In this document: positions 1-6,009 of the stretch, one piece after another
Layout: every line of letters starts with the position of its first letter
Numbering within the stretch: the first letter of the stretch is position 1
Origin: Paraclostridium ghonii
Lineage (GTDB): Bacteria; Bacillota; Clostridia; Peptostreptococcales; Peptostreptococcaceae
Assembly (NCBI RefSeq): GCF_023653455.1
Contig: NZ_JAKEDR010000139.1
Coordinates: 1 to 9,310 of the forward strand
Direction of reading: 5' to 3'
Length of the DNA stretch: 9,310 bases
The notes under the pieces: model-generated
Databases searched by the model: none
What the model was told of the DNA's origin: nothing
Seen by the model: only the letters and a program-made list of their open reading frames with translations
Translations under genes and position numbers: made by a program

Positions 1-673
1 CCCTTTCGTCTCTCACTACTTTACCATCTGATATGCCGATAATTCGGTCTGCTTGTAGTGCGATATTTTCATCATGTGTAACGATGATAAGGGTCTGCTT
101 ATATTTTTTATGACTTAATTTCAATAACTTAATAATTTCATGACCATTTTTGCTATCCAAACTACCTGTGGGTTCATCTGCAAGCATTACAGCTGGGGCA
201 TTCATCAAAGCGCGACCTATGGAAACACGTTGTTGCTGACCTCCTGAAAGCTGATTAGGTAAATGTGTTTTTCTCTCTTCTAACCCAAGCAGGTCCAACA
301 AGTCATTTAACCTTTCCTCGTTGATCTTTCTTTTGTCCATCAGTATAGGCAATGTGATGTTTTCAACTACATTTAAAGTAGGAATGAGGTTGTGAAACTG
401 ATAAATTAGTCCAACTTGTCGTCTACGGAAAATAGCGAGTTTTTCATTGTTTTGCCCATATACATCCTGCCCCTCCAAATATACTTTTCCACTAGTTGGC
501 ACATCCACGCCACCTATTATGTGAAGCAATGTGGATTTACCGGAACCAGAGGATCCAATTATTGCGGTAAAATCCCCTTTTTCTATTGTAAGTGAAACAT
601 TGTCAAGAGCAGTAACCTGATTTTCTCCGTTACCGTAGACCTTGCATAAATTTTCAATTTTTAAAAACTCCAT
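1..673 (-). CDS. ABC transporter ATP-binding protein, MacB/LolD type (3' end off the window)
   Basis: This is the ATPase of an ABC transporter that would energise a separate FtsX-like permease, probably encoded just beyond the window edge. The 224 readable residues hold a complete nucleotide-binding domain. Walker A GSSGSGKST is at about residues 40-48, the Q-loop glutamine at 92, the signature LSGGQ at 142-146, Walker B VMLADEP at 162-168 with catalytic E167, and the switch histidine in VTHD at 200. The reading frame is still open at base 1, so only the last residues are missing (family members run about 225-255). The ATG at 673 follows a good ribosome binding site, GAAAGGAGAC, about 9 bases upstream. 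It is the third gene after a response regulator and a kinase, 82 bases after the kinase stop. That order is typical of exporters controlled by their own two-component system and used against envelope-active compounds. The substrate is unknown. Confidence 0.93.
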   Translation of the reverse strand, partial: MEFLKIENLCKVYGNGENQVTALDNVSLTIEKGDFTAIIGSSGSGKSTLLHIIGGVDVPTSGKVYLEGQDVYGQNNEKLAIFRRRQVGLIYQFHNLIPTLNVVENITLPILMDKRKINEERLNDLLDLLGLEERKTHLPNQLSGGQQQRVSIGRALMNAPAVMLADEPTGSLDSKNGHEIIKLLKLSHKKYKQTLIIVTHDENIALQADRIIGISDGKVVRDER

Positions 674-694
674 TATATGAGTCTCCTTTCTCAT

Positions 695-715
695 GTTCTA
701 CTTATATAATAGAAC
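695..715 (-). promoter_or_regulatory. Small inverted repeat in the leader of the ABC ATPase gene
   Basis: GTTCTA (695-700) and TAGAAC (710-715) form a perfect 6-bp inverted repeat. Its 9-base centre is AT-only apart from one C and includes TATATAA-like sequence. It ends about 10 bases before the AGGAG ribosome binding site of the ABC gene. It could be an operator around a -10 element or a small leader hairpin. I could not assign a convincing -35 element, so the promoter itself is not called. Confidence 0.3.
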
Positions 716-735
716 TTTTAACTTACATCTTTATG

Positions 736-762
736 ACTTTAAAGTGAGAGATTCGTCACTTT
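736..762 (-). repeat. Inverted repeat across the histidine kinase stop codon
   Basis: AAAGTGA (741-747) and TCACTTT (756-762) form a 7-bp inverted repeat around an 8-base loop. The second arm contains the kinase stop codon. An overlapping palindrome, ACTTTAAAGT, occupies 736-745. No T-run follows on the minus strand, so this is not an ordinary intrinsic terminator. Between the kinase and the ABC gene it could be a regulator site or an RNA hairpin that changes expression of the ABC gene relative to the signalling genes. Confidence 0.3.
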
Positions 763-1745
763 GGAAAACGAATGGAAAATATCGCACCACCTTGATTGTG
801 ATTTTTTCCGCTAATTGTTCCTCCATGACGTGTTATAATTATCTTGCAAAGAGCTAGTCCGATTCCATATCCTGTTGCACCTGTATTTTTTCCACGATAA
901 AACCTATCAAACAGACATGGTAAATCTTCTTTTTCAAATCCTTTACCATTATCATGGATAGTAATCTCGCTAAACAATGGATTATCAGTACATTCAATAT
1001 CAATTTTTCCATTCTCGCCTGCGCTTTCCATACAATTTTTAAGGATATTTTGAATTGCTTCTGAAAGCCAACCAGAATCGCCCTGAATGATTACTTTTTC
1101 TGGTACGTCTACTTTTAAATTAATATTATGTAGTTCCATTGGAATTAGTAATGGACGAAGTGCTGTGCATATTAATTTGTTAACATCTATATTCTCTCTT
1201 TGAAACACCACAATACCTGCATCTAGACGTGATAATTTCAATAGTGAAGTAAGTAGCCAATCCATCTGCACGAATAATTCCTTTGTTTCCCGTATCAATG
1301 CTTTTCGTTCATTTTCATCATAGTTATTTTCTAATAATGAAAGAATAAGGTTCACCGATGTAAGAGGTGTTCGAAGTTGATGGGCTATGTCAGCCAGCGA
1401 ATCTGCAAGATGTTTTTTTTCTTTTTTTAATGCATCGTTTTGCTCTCCAATACGCAGTGTCATTTTTTTTATCTCACTTTGTAAAATAGAAAGTTCTCCT
1501 TCATCACATTCAGCAATGTACAGATGTTCAGCGTTATAAAGCACAAGATCAATTTGATCTGAAATTTTTGCAATACTTTTATATCTTTCTTTGGTAAATG
1601 CAAAAAACGCTGTTCCAAAGGCAGCGCTAGAAGCAATAGCAAGGATTCCAGATAAAATATTGATTATAAATCCAAGTATTATAGTAATGGTGGCTATTAA
1701 TGAAAATACAATTGCAAACTGTCTAAGCTCTTTATTTCTAAACAT
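756..1745 (-). CDS. Sensor histidine kinase, short intramembrane-sensing type
   Basis: This is a membrane histidine kinase of 329 residues that should phosphorylate the response regulator encoded just upstream. Two N-terminal membrane segments (about 9-29 and 33-50) are separated by only a few residues, so there is essentially no extracellular sensor domain. A helical linker leads to the dimerisation domain, with the phospho-acceptor H122 in DIAHQLRTP. The ATPase domain has the N box (N233 and N237), DNGKGF at 265-270, the F box LFDRFYRG at 278-285 and the G2 box GYGIGLAL at 292-299. I chose the ATG at 1745, which overlaps the regulator stop by 8 bases and has GGTGAGGAG directly upstream. A GTG at 1775 would add ten residues but has no better ribosome site. 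Kinases of this build are known to rely on a partner ABC transporter to perceive peptide antibiotics. The ABC gene next door fits that, but the role here is inferred. Confidence 0.93.
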   Translation of the reverse strand: MFRNKELRQFAIVFSLIATITIILGFIINILSGILAIASSAAFGTAFFAFTKERYKSIAKISDQIDLVLYNAEHLYIAECDEGELSILQSEIKKMTLRIGEQNDALKKEKKHLADSLADIAHQLRTPLTSVNLILSLLENNYDENERKALIRETKELFVQMDWLLTSLLKLSRLDAGIVVFQRENIDVNKLICTALRPLLIPMELHNINLKVDVPEKVIIQGDSGWLSEAIQNILKNCMESAGENGKIDIECTDNPLFSEITIHDNGKGFEKEDLPCLFDRFYRGKNTGATGYGIGLALCKIIITRHGGTISGKNHNQGGAIFSIRFPK

Positions 1746-2418
1746 ACTCCTCACCCAATCTATATCCTCTACCACGAACTGTGAGAATGATTTTTGGACT
1801 TGCAGAATTACTTTCTATCTTCTCTCTTAAGCGTTTTATGTACACAGTCAATGTATTGTCATTTACAAACTCGCCTGCAGCGTCCCACAATTCGTCAAGG
1901 AGTCTACTTCTTGTGATAATACTTTTTGGATTATTAATAAATACCAATAACAATCTATATTCTAGGGGCGAAAGAAAAACTTCATACCCATCTTTTTTCA
2001 CAACACCGCTTGTAGTGTCGATATGAAGCCCACAGATTTTAAAAGCCGATGGAGATCGGCCACTTTTTCTCAAAGCTGTTTCAATTCGTGCAATTAATTC
2101 TCGTGGACGAAAAGGCTTAGTTATATAGTCATCCGCACCCATGTTCAGTCCAGTAACAACGCTCCCCTCATCTCCAGATGCTGTTAGGAAAATAACAGGG
2201 ATATCCTGTATTTCTTTGATTTCCGTACAAACTGTAAATCCATTTCCATCAGGCAAGGAAATATCAATCAGTGCCAAATCAAACTTATTCCCATCAAGTG
2301 ACAAAAGGGCTTCACTTCGTGTAGATGCATGAGTGACTTTAAATCCCTCACATTGTAGCAATCGCACAAGGTTTCTAGATATTGCCTCATCATCCTCAAC
2401 TAAAAATATCCATTTCAC
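1738..2418 (-). CDS. OmpR-family DNA-binding response regulator
   Basis: A 226-residue transcription regulator made of a receiver domain (about 1-115) and a winged-helix DNA-binding domain (about 130-226). The receiver has the acidic pair D9/D10 in LVEDD, phospho-acceptor D52 in LIDISLPD, T79 and K101 in ITKPF. The C-terminal part ends in the family-typical RGRGYRLG. Translation most likely starts at the GTG at 2418, about nine codons before a position where the receiver must already be in frame. It follows AAGGATGGTGA, and no in-frame ATG lies nearby. The stop overlaps the start of the kinase gene by 8 bases, indicating coupled translation. It probably controls the downstream ABC transporter genes. 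It is distinct in sequence from the second regulator at 5999-6673. Confidence 0.95.
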   Translation of the reverse strand: MKWIFLVEDDEAISRNLVRLLQCEGFKVTHASTRSEALLSLDGNKFDLALIDISLPDGNGFTVCTEIKEIQDIPVIFLTASGDEGSVVTGLNMGADDYITKPFRPRELIARIETALRKSGRSPSAFKICGLHIDTTSGVVKKDGYEVFLSPLEYRLLLVFINNPKSIITRSRLLDELWDAAGEFVNDNTLTVYIKRLREKIESNSASPKIILTVRGRGYRLGEEYV

Positions 2419-2455
2419 TTATTTTCACCATCCTTACCACTACTATATTTTTATT

Positions 2456-2484
2456 GTTATATAATTAACACATAACGCTTTCAT
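2456..2484 (-). promoter_or_regulatory. Candidate promoter for the response regulator-kinase-ABC operon
   Basis: On the minus strand ATGAAA (2479-2484, 4 of 6 to TTGACA) and TATAAC (2456-2461, 5 of 6 to TATAAT) are separated by exactly 17 bases. Transcription would begin about 30 bases before the GTG start at 2418. The region is very AT-rich, so chance matches are common. There is no terminator between the DUF6440-like gene and this site, so read-through from upstream is also possible. Confidence 0.4.
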
Positions 2485-2519
2485 ATTTCTAGTTTATTTA
2501 TTTTTATATTAAAGTTATT

Positions 2520-2714
2520 TTATTCCCACACACTATCTAAATCCACAACAACTTTACCATCCTTATCAAGTAAAGGTGTAATTCCACCTGCGTTCCCGGT
2601 ACCACTATATAAATAGTTAACTCCAGTTTTTTTATCCACTATTATTTTATTAGTATGACTCCAACCAACCTGCTCATAAACAGTACTAAATCTTTTATCA
2701 TCTTTTTTAGACAT
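2520..2714 (-). CDS. Small DUF6440-like protein
   Basis: A 64-residue soluble protein with no signal peptide or membrane segment. After a charged start (MSKKDDKRF) it carries the block IIVDKKTGVNYLY, a glycine-rich stretch around SGTGNAGGITPLLD, and DKDGKVVVDL. This pattern matches, as I remember it, the DUF6440 family of short Firmicutes proteins of unknown function. That assignment is from memory, not from a search. I chose the ATG at 2714 because GGAGGA lies 7 bases upstream. The ATG at 2729, which would add five residues, lies in front of that site and has no ribosome site of its own. An extended -10 promoter is about 50 bases upstream. The gene points toward the regulator at 2418 and no hairpin separates them, so partial co-transcription with the two-component genes is possible. 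Confidence 0.8.
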   Translation of the reverse strand: MSKKDDKRFSTVYEQVGWSHTNKIIVDKKTGVNYLYSGTGNAGGITPLLDKDGKVVVDLDSVWE

Positions 2715-2763
2715 ATTATATTCCTCCATTAAATTTAAGTCTTATATAAAAATTGTTAATCTA

Positions 2764-2772
2764 ATTATAGCA
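2764..2772 (-). promoter_or_regulatory. Extended -10 promoter of the DUF6440-like gene
   Basis: The minus strand reads TGCTATAAT, a perfect -10 hexamer with the TGn extension. I see no good -35 element at 16-18 bases, which is usual for extended -10 promoters. Predicted transcription start is near 2757, giving a leader of about 43 bases. It lies downstream of the terminator at 2839-2863, so the small gene looks independently transcribed. Confidence 0.6.
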
Positions 2773-2838
2773 AAATTTGGTAAATAACAGTATGTCTATT
2801 AAAATATATTTTGAAGAAGTATAATTTCATTGCAACTT

Positions 2839-2863
2839 AAAAAGTAGAAGCCATTGCTCCTAC
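2839..2863 (-). terminator. Intrinsic terminator after the membrane protein gene 2883-3446
   Basis: On the minus strand GTAGGAGC, loop AATG and GCTTCTAC form an 8-bp stem with one G-T pair, followed by TTTTT. It begins 20 bases after the stop codon at 2883 and separates this gene from the DUF6440-like gene. Confidence 0.8.
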
Positions 2864-2882
2864 CCTATAGTTTTATAATATA

Positions 2883-3446
2883 TTATTTGAAAAAATAAGT
2901 TGTAAAATAATACAAAATTACAGCACAAGCCAAATAAAACATACCTTCTAGTGGAAAATATCTTTTCTTTATTTTTTTAATTTCAACTCTAACTTTTTTT
3001 ACTAACTCATCATAAAAGTATATATCCTTTATATTTTTACAATTTAAACTTATTTCTATAAAATCATCAATAACGATATTTTTATCAAACTCTGGTAAAT
3101 ATATTTTCTCTTCTCTTACTTCATATTTTATATTTTTTGTTTCAAAATACTCCTCAATAATATTTATTACATCATCTTGTTTAACATTATTTATTGAATA
3201 TATGTGTTTATTTATTCTATATCCCCAAATAAATATTAATAGAAATGATACACATAATATTATTATGCTAGCAATACCTGTATATCCTAATTTATATCCT
3301 TCTATCGAACTTAAAATTGGACCATACATTGCAAATAAGCATATTATTACCTTAGAGTACTTAGAGTTAAACATCATTTTTACTCCACTTAGTAAAACAA
3401 CACTATATATAAGTAACATTATTATCATTAAATTAACTACTAACAT
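2883..3446 (-). CDS. Multi-pass membrane protein of unknown family, copy 1
   Basis: I do not recognise this 187-residue protein. Hydrophobic segments lie at about 4-22, 33-52, 57-76 and 168-186, so four membrane passes are likely. Between the third and fourth is a hydrophilic region (about 78-165) ending in a lysine-rich stretch, KKVRVEIKKIKKRYFP, that should sit on the cytoplasmic face. The start is the ATG at 3446, six bases after a strong AGGAGGG. A TTG just before it is too close to that site. The protein is about 70 % identical to 4272-4832, with no insertion or deletion from the stop codon to the first few codons. No promoter is convincing upstream, and a terminator follows. A sensor accessory, immunity or envelope protein are all possible, and nothing in the sequence decides between them. 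Confidence 0.85.
   Translation of the reverse strand: MLVVNLMIIMLLIYSVVLLSGVKMMFNSKYSKVIICLFAMYGPILSSIEGYKLGYTGIASIIILCVSFLLIFIWGYRINKHIYSINNVKQDDVINIIEEYFETKNIKYEVREEKIYLPEFDKNIVIDDFIEISLNCKNIKDIYFYDELVKKVRVEIKKIKKRYFPLEGMFYLACAVILYYFTTYFFK
3356..3436 (-). repeat. 81-bp exact repeat, copy 1 (partner at 4745-4825)
   Basis: This stretch encodes the first membrane segment and following loop of the copy 1 membrane protein. It is identical base for base to 4745-4825, including silent positions. A second exact match of 44 bp links 2953-2996 with 4342-4385. The same offset of 1389 bases holds throughout the two genes. Confidence 0.95.
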
Positions 3447-3615
3447 CAATTCCCTCCTTTATAATATTATATATTTACTTAAATATTAACAGTTTTAGAT
3501 ATAAAAATCACTTTATTTAATTTATATATTTTTTACGATTAAGGAAATTACACTTTCCAAAAAACTGGGTATAACTTTTGAAACTTAGTTATATCAATTA
3601 CTATGATTTAAGCGT

Positions 3616-3637
3616 AAAAAAGTATTTTGAAATACTT
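3616..3637 (-). terminator. Intrinsic terminator after the exported protein gene 3658-4098
   Basis: On the minus strand AAGTATT, loop TCAA and AATACTT form a 7-bp AT-rich stem, running straight into a T-run. It starts about 20 bases after the stop codon at 3658. The rest of the gap up to 3447 holds only AT-rich sequence and a weak GGAAA/TTTCC inverted repeat at 3543-3558. I could not place a promoter there for 2883-3446. Confidence 0.65.
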
Positions 3638-3657
3638 AAGTAAGACCAATGAATTTA

Positions 3658-4098
3658 TCAATTTATAGACTTAACAAATTGTTCTAAAAAATTAAAATCT
3701 ATATTCTCTCCAATAACGCTATATCTACGTACAGTATCAATACCTGGCATTACCTCAAGATTCTTCTTGTATAAAACTATTGTAGTTAAAAATTCGTCAT
3801 TATTCTTAAAATTTATAGTATAGCTTTCCTCATCATCAAGTTTTTTTATATGCATAATTGACGGCATACTTTTATATTTATCTAAAAAGTTTTCTAATTC
3901 TTCGAGTTTTGTTACATCTGTAGTTGATGTTACAGTACCACTTTCAACAAGATTATTTCTATGGATTACTTCAATAATCAAATCATTTTGATACAAGTTA
4001 TCTAAATTAACCCTTGATGACAAGCTTTTTGGGAAAAGTACAAACACTAAGATTACAAGAATTATACCTTTCCATAGCATAGCATTTCTTTTTTTCAT
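3658..4098 (-). CDS. Exported or membrane-anchored protein of unknown function
   Basis: A 146-residue protein with a positively charged N-terminus (MKKR) and one hydrophobic segment at about 11-23. A hydrophilic domain of about 120 residues follows and should lie outside the membrane. There is no cysteine lipobox, and no clear signal peptidase site, so the segment may stay as an anchor. The outer domain has a predicted helix around TKLEELENFLDKY (63-75) and alternating hydrophobic strands (92-110), and ends in a second helix (135-146). It loosely recalls small anchored Firmicutes proteins such as DUF5301, but I cannot claim membership. The ATG at 4098 follows AAAGGGAG by about 8 bases. The gene lies between the two copies of the multi-pass membrane protein. 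It has its own terminator, and a hairpin-rich leader precedes it. Confidence 0.8.
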   Translation of the reverse strand: MKKRNAMLWKGIILVILVFVLFPKSLSSRVNLDNLYQNDLIIEVIHRNNLVESGTVTSTTDVTKLEELENFLDKYKSMPSIMHIKKLDDEESYTINFKNNDEFLTTIVLYKKNLEVMPGIDTVRRYSVIGENIDFNFLEQFVKSIN

Positions 4099-4116
4099 AT
4101 ATATACTCCCTTTAAC

Positions 4117-4152
4117 CTAGATTATTAAATTATTCTTCATTTAATAATCTAG
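4117..4152 (-). promoter_or_regulatory. Long perfect inverted repeat in the leader of 3658-4098
   Basis: CTAGATTATTAAAT (4117-4130) and ATTTAATAATCTAG (4139-4152) form a perfect 14-bp inverted repeat around the 8-base loop TATTCTTC. One arm ends about 5 bases before the AAAGGGAG ribosome site of the exported protein gene. There is no T-run after it on the minus strand. It may act as a leader hairpin that shields or stabilises the message, or as a regulator site. Confidence 0.55.
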
Positions 4153-4156
4153 TTCA

Positions 4157-4186
4157 TTTAAAAAATCTAGATTTTGTTTTTGTAAA
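4157..4186 (-). promoter_or_regulatory. Candidate promoter with an internal palindrome for 3658-4098
   Basis: TTTACA (4181-4186) could be a -35 element and TTTAAA (4157-4162) a -10 element, 18 bases apart. The spacer overlaps a perfect 14-base palindrome, AAAATCTAGATTTT (4162-4175). Its core, CTAGATT, recurs in both arms of the inverted repeat at 4117-4152. A promoter must lie in this short gap if the terminator at 4191-4224 is efficient. The hexamers are only moderate matches. Confidence 0.35.
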
Positions 4187-4190
4187 AAAT

Positions 4191-4224
4191 TAAAAAGAGT
4201 TGAGATAAAAATTTATCTCAACTC
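4191..4224 (-). terminator. Strong intrinsic terminator after the membrane protein gene 4272-4832
   Basis: On the minus strand GAGTTGAGATAAA (bases 4224-4212), two loop bases and the complementary TTTATCTCAACTC give a perfect 13-bp stem followed by TTTTT. It lies about 48 bases after the stop at 4272 and is the best terminator in the window. It closes the transcript that begins with the response regulator at 6673. Confidence 0.88.
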
Positions 4225-4271
4225 CTTATTTATACTTTGAATATAAAATACTATCTTCATTATTTAAAAAA

Positions 4272-4832
4272 TCAACTAAAAAAATTATTTTTCGACCAAT
4301 ACAAAATTATAGCAATAACTAAAAAAAGCATACCCTCTATAGGAAAATATCTTTTCTTTATTTTTTTAATTTCAACTCTAACTTTCTCTACTAGCTCATT
4401 ATAAAAGTATATACCCTTTATCTCTCTACAATCTAAACTTGTTTCTGAAAAATTATCAACGATAATATTTTTATTAAACTCTGGTAAATATAGTCCTATT
4501 TCTTTTACTTCATATTTTATATTTTTAATTTCTAAATACCCTTTTATAATATTTATTACATCATCTTTTTTAACATTACTTATTGAGTATATGTGTTTAT
4601 TTCTTCTATATCCCCAAATAAATATCAATGGGAATACTATACTAAATATTATTATGTCACCAGTACTTGTATATCCTAATTTACATCCTTCTATTAAATT
4701 TAAAAATGGATAATACATTATAAATAAAAAGGTTATTACCGAAAAGTACTTAGAGTTAAACATCATTTTTACTCCACTTAGTAAAACAACACTATATATA
4801 AGTAACATTATTATCATTAAATTAAATATCAA
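4272..4832 (-). CDS. Multi-pass membrane protein of unknown family, copy 2
   Basis: Paralogue of the protein at 2883-3446 with the same predicted four-pass layout: hydrophobic segments at about 3-21, 32-48, 59-75 and 167-178, and a hydrophilic domain between the last two. About 129 of 183 aligned residues are identical. NLMIIMLLIYSVVLLSG and the following loop, and VRVEIKKIKKRYFP near the C-terminus, are unchanged. The start is probably TTG at 4832, which has AAGGGAG 8 bases upstream and matches the N-terminus of the paralogue. The next in-frame ATG, at 4817, lacks a well-placed site and would shorten the protein to 181 residues. It begins 43 bases after the kinase stop with no terminator between, so it is probably the last gene of the regulator-kinase operon. 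That ties the unknown family to the signalling system. Function unknown. Confidence 0.85.
   Translation of the reverse strand: MIFNLMIIMLLIYSVVLLSGVKMMFNSKYFSVITFLFIMYYPFLNLIEGCKLGYTSTGDIIIFSIVFPLIFIWGYRRNKHIYSISNVKKDDVINIIKGYLEIKNIKYEVKEIGLYLPEFNKNIIVDNFSETSLDCREIKGIYFYNELVEKVRVEIKKIKKRYFPIEGMLFLVIAIILYWSKNNFFS
4745..4825 (-). repeat. 81-bp exact repeat, copy 2 (partner at 3356-3436)
   Basis: Identical over 81 bases to the 5' part of the copy 1 membrane protein gene, although the middle of the two genes differs by up to about one base in five. Identity ends sharply at both borders, as expected from a duplication later patched by recombination. Confidence 0.95.
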
Positions 4833-4875
4833 TATTTATTCTCCCTTGCACAGCACGCTGTCTTTTACTTAAATT

Positions 4876-6009
4876 TTAAATTACAAACGGTAAGGTTATT
4901 TCAAATATACTACCTCCATCTTTATTTGGAGTATAGCTTATCTTACCACCATGACGATAAACAACTTCTTTAGTAATCGCAAGTCCTAATCCTGCCCCAG
5001 AGGATTTCCTTGAACGTGATTCATCTACCCTGAAAAAAGGTTCAAAAATATCATCTGCCTTATCTTTTGGAATACCAATTCCAGTATCTGCTATTTTTAT
5101 TATATAGTTTTTTTCCATTTTTTCAAATGTAATATATATATTCCCATTAACTTTATTGTAATTAACAGCATTTCGAACTACATTAGAAATTGCATGAGTT
5201 AGCATTATGCGATTTCCCTTGGTAGCAATATTACTTTTAGTAACATCTATACTAATATTTTTCTCGATAATTTTCTCATCTAAATCAAGGATAACATTAC
5301 TTATTATATTATCTATAATGATAGTATCATTTAAATCATAATCCTTTTGAAAGGCTGTTAAAAATAAGCTATCTACCAAATCTATCATTCTCTCTGTTTG
5401 TTTTTTAAATATAGATATTGTATATTTATAATCTTCCTCTGAAGGATTTTCAATTAAGTTTAAAACATCTAAATTTGTCTTTAACACAGTTAATGGAGTT
5501 TTTAGTTCATGAGAAGCATCTACTGAAAATCTCTTTTGACTTTCAAAGGCTTTATCTAATCTATTTAACATTGTATTAAATGAATTAGCAAACAAAGTAA
5601 GTTCATCTCCATTATCAAAGCCTGTTATTTTATGAGATAGTTTATTTTCATTTATTAGGGTAATTTCATGACTAAGTTTTTTTAATGAAGCAAATTCTTT
5701 TTTTAGAATATAATAAATAAGAAATGCCCCAAAAAGAATTAAAGATATCATATATATATAAGAATAAAATTTAAAATTCCTAGCACTCTTCTTTTGTAAT
5801 TCATTATATTTTGGATTTTTTATATCATCAATTTCTGTCGTATTTTTATCATATGTGCGAAGCAATTCATTTAAAGGTATAACAAGGAGATTTCCTGCTT
5901 TATTAACTACAGGTATAGTTAACATTATAGCTATAGATGTAAGTATTACTATTGAGATAAGTGTAATTCTTGTGCACAATGAAACACGCTTTAAAAAATT
6001 AATTTTCAT
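4876..6009 (-). CDS. HAMP-containing sensor histidine kinase
   Basis: A 377-residue membrane histidine kinase, partner of the regulator at 5999-6673. The first membrane segment is at about 11-33 and the second at about 82-102. They enclose a short outside loop of roughly 45 residues, too small for a known folded sensor domain. A HAMP linker follows (about 103-155). The dimerisation domain has phospho-acceptor H167 in DASHELKTPL. The ATPase domain shows the N box (N276, N280, N284), G1 DTGIGIP at 308-314, the F box IFEPFFR at 321-327 and G2 SGAGLGLAI at 337-345. The ATG at 6009 overlaps the regulator stop by 11 bases, with GAGAGGGA upstream, so the pair is translationally coupled. Unlike the kinase at 756-1745 it has HAMP and an outside loop, so the two systems belong to different classes. 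Confidence 0.95.
   Translation of the reverse strand: MKINFLKRVSLCTRITLISIVILTSIAIMLTIPVVNKAGNLLVIPLNELLRTYDKNTTEIDDIKNPKYNELQKKSARNFKFYSYIYMISLILFGAFLIYYILKKEFASLKKLSHEITLINENKLSHKITGFDNGDELTLFANSFNTMLNRLDKAFESQKRFSVDASHELKTPLTVLKTNLDVLNLIENPSEEDYKYTISIFKKQTERMIDLVDSLFLTAFQKDYDLNDTIIIDNIISNVILDLDEKIIEKNISIDVTKSNIATKGNRIMLTHAISNVVRNAVNYNKVNGNIYITFEKMEKNYIIKIADTGIGIPKDKADDIFEPFFRVDESRSRKSSGAGLGLAITKEVVYRHGGKISYTPNKDGGSIFEITLPFVI

Noticed and set aside
1591..2332. Plus-strand open frames opposite the kinase and regulator (1591-1830, 1781-2026, 2141-2332)
   Set aside because: They lie antisense to well-conserved kinase and regulator domains, have no clear ribosome sites, and their translations look like no protein family.
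3202..3489. Plus-strand open frame opposite the copy 1 membrane protein
   Set aside because: It is the antisense shadow of a gene whose own frame is supported by a strong ribosome site and a paralogue.
3447..3657. A hidden peptide or bacteriocin precursor gene in the gap
   Set aside because: I read the minus strand of the gap and found no short frame with a ribosome site; it holds the terminator at 3616-3637 and AT-rich sequence.
4191..4224. The 13-bp hairpin as an operator rather than a terminator
   Set aside because: The stem with a two-base loop running into a T-run, shortly after a stop codon, is explained fully as an intrinsic terminator.
3356..4825. The paired repeats as ends of a mobile element
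   Set aside because: The repeats are internal coding parts of two full-length paralogues in direct orientation, and no transposase or target duplication is present.
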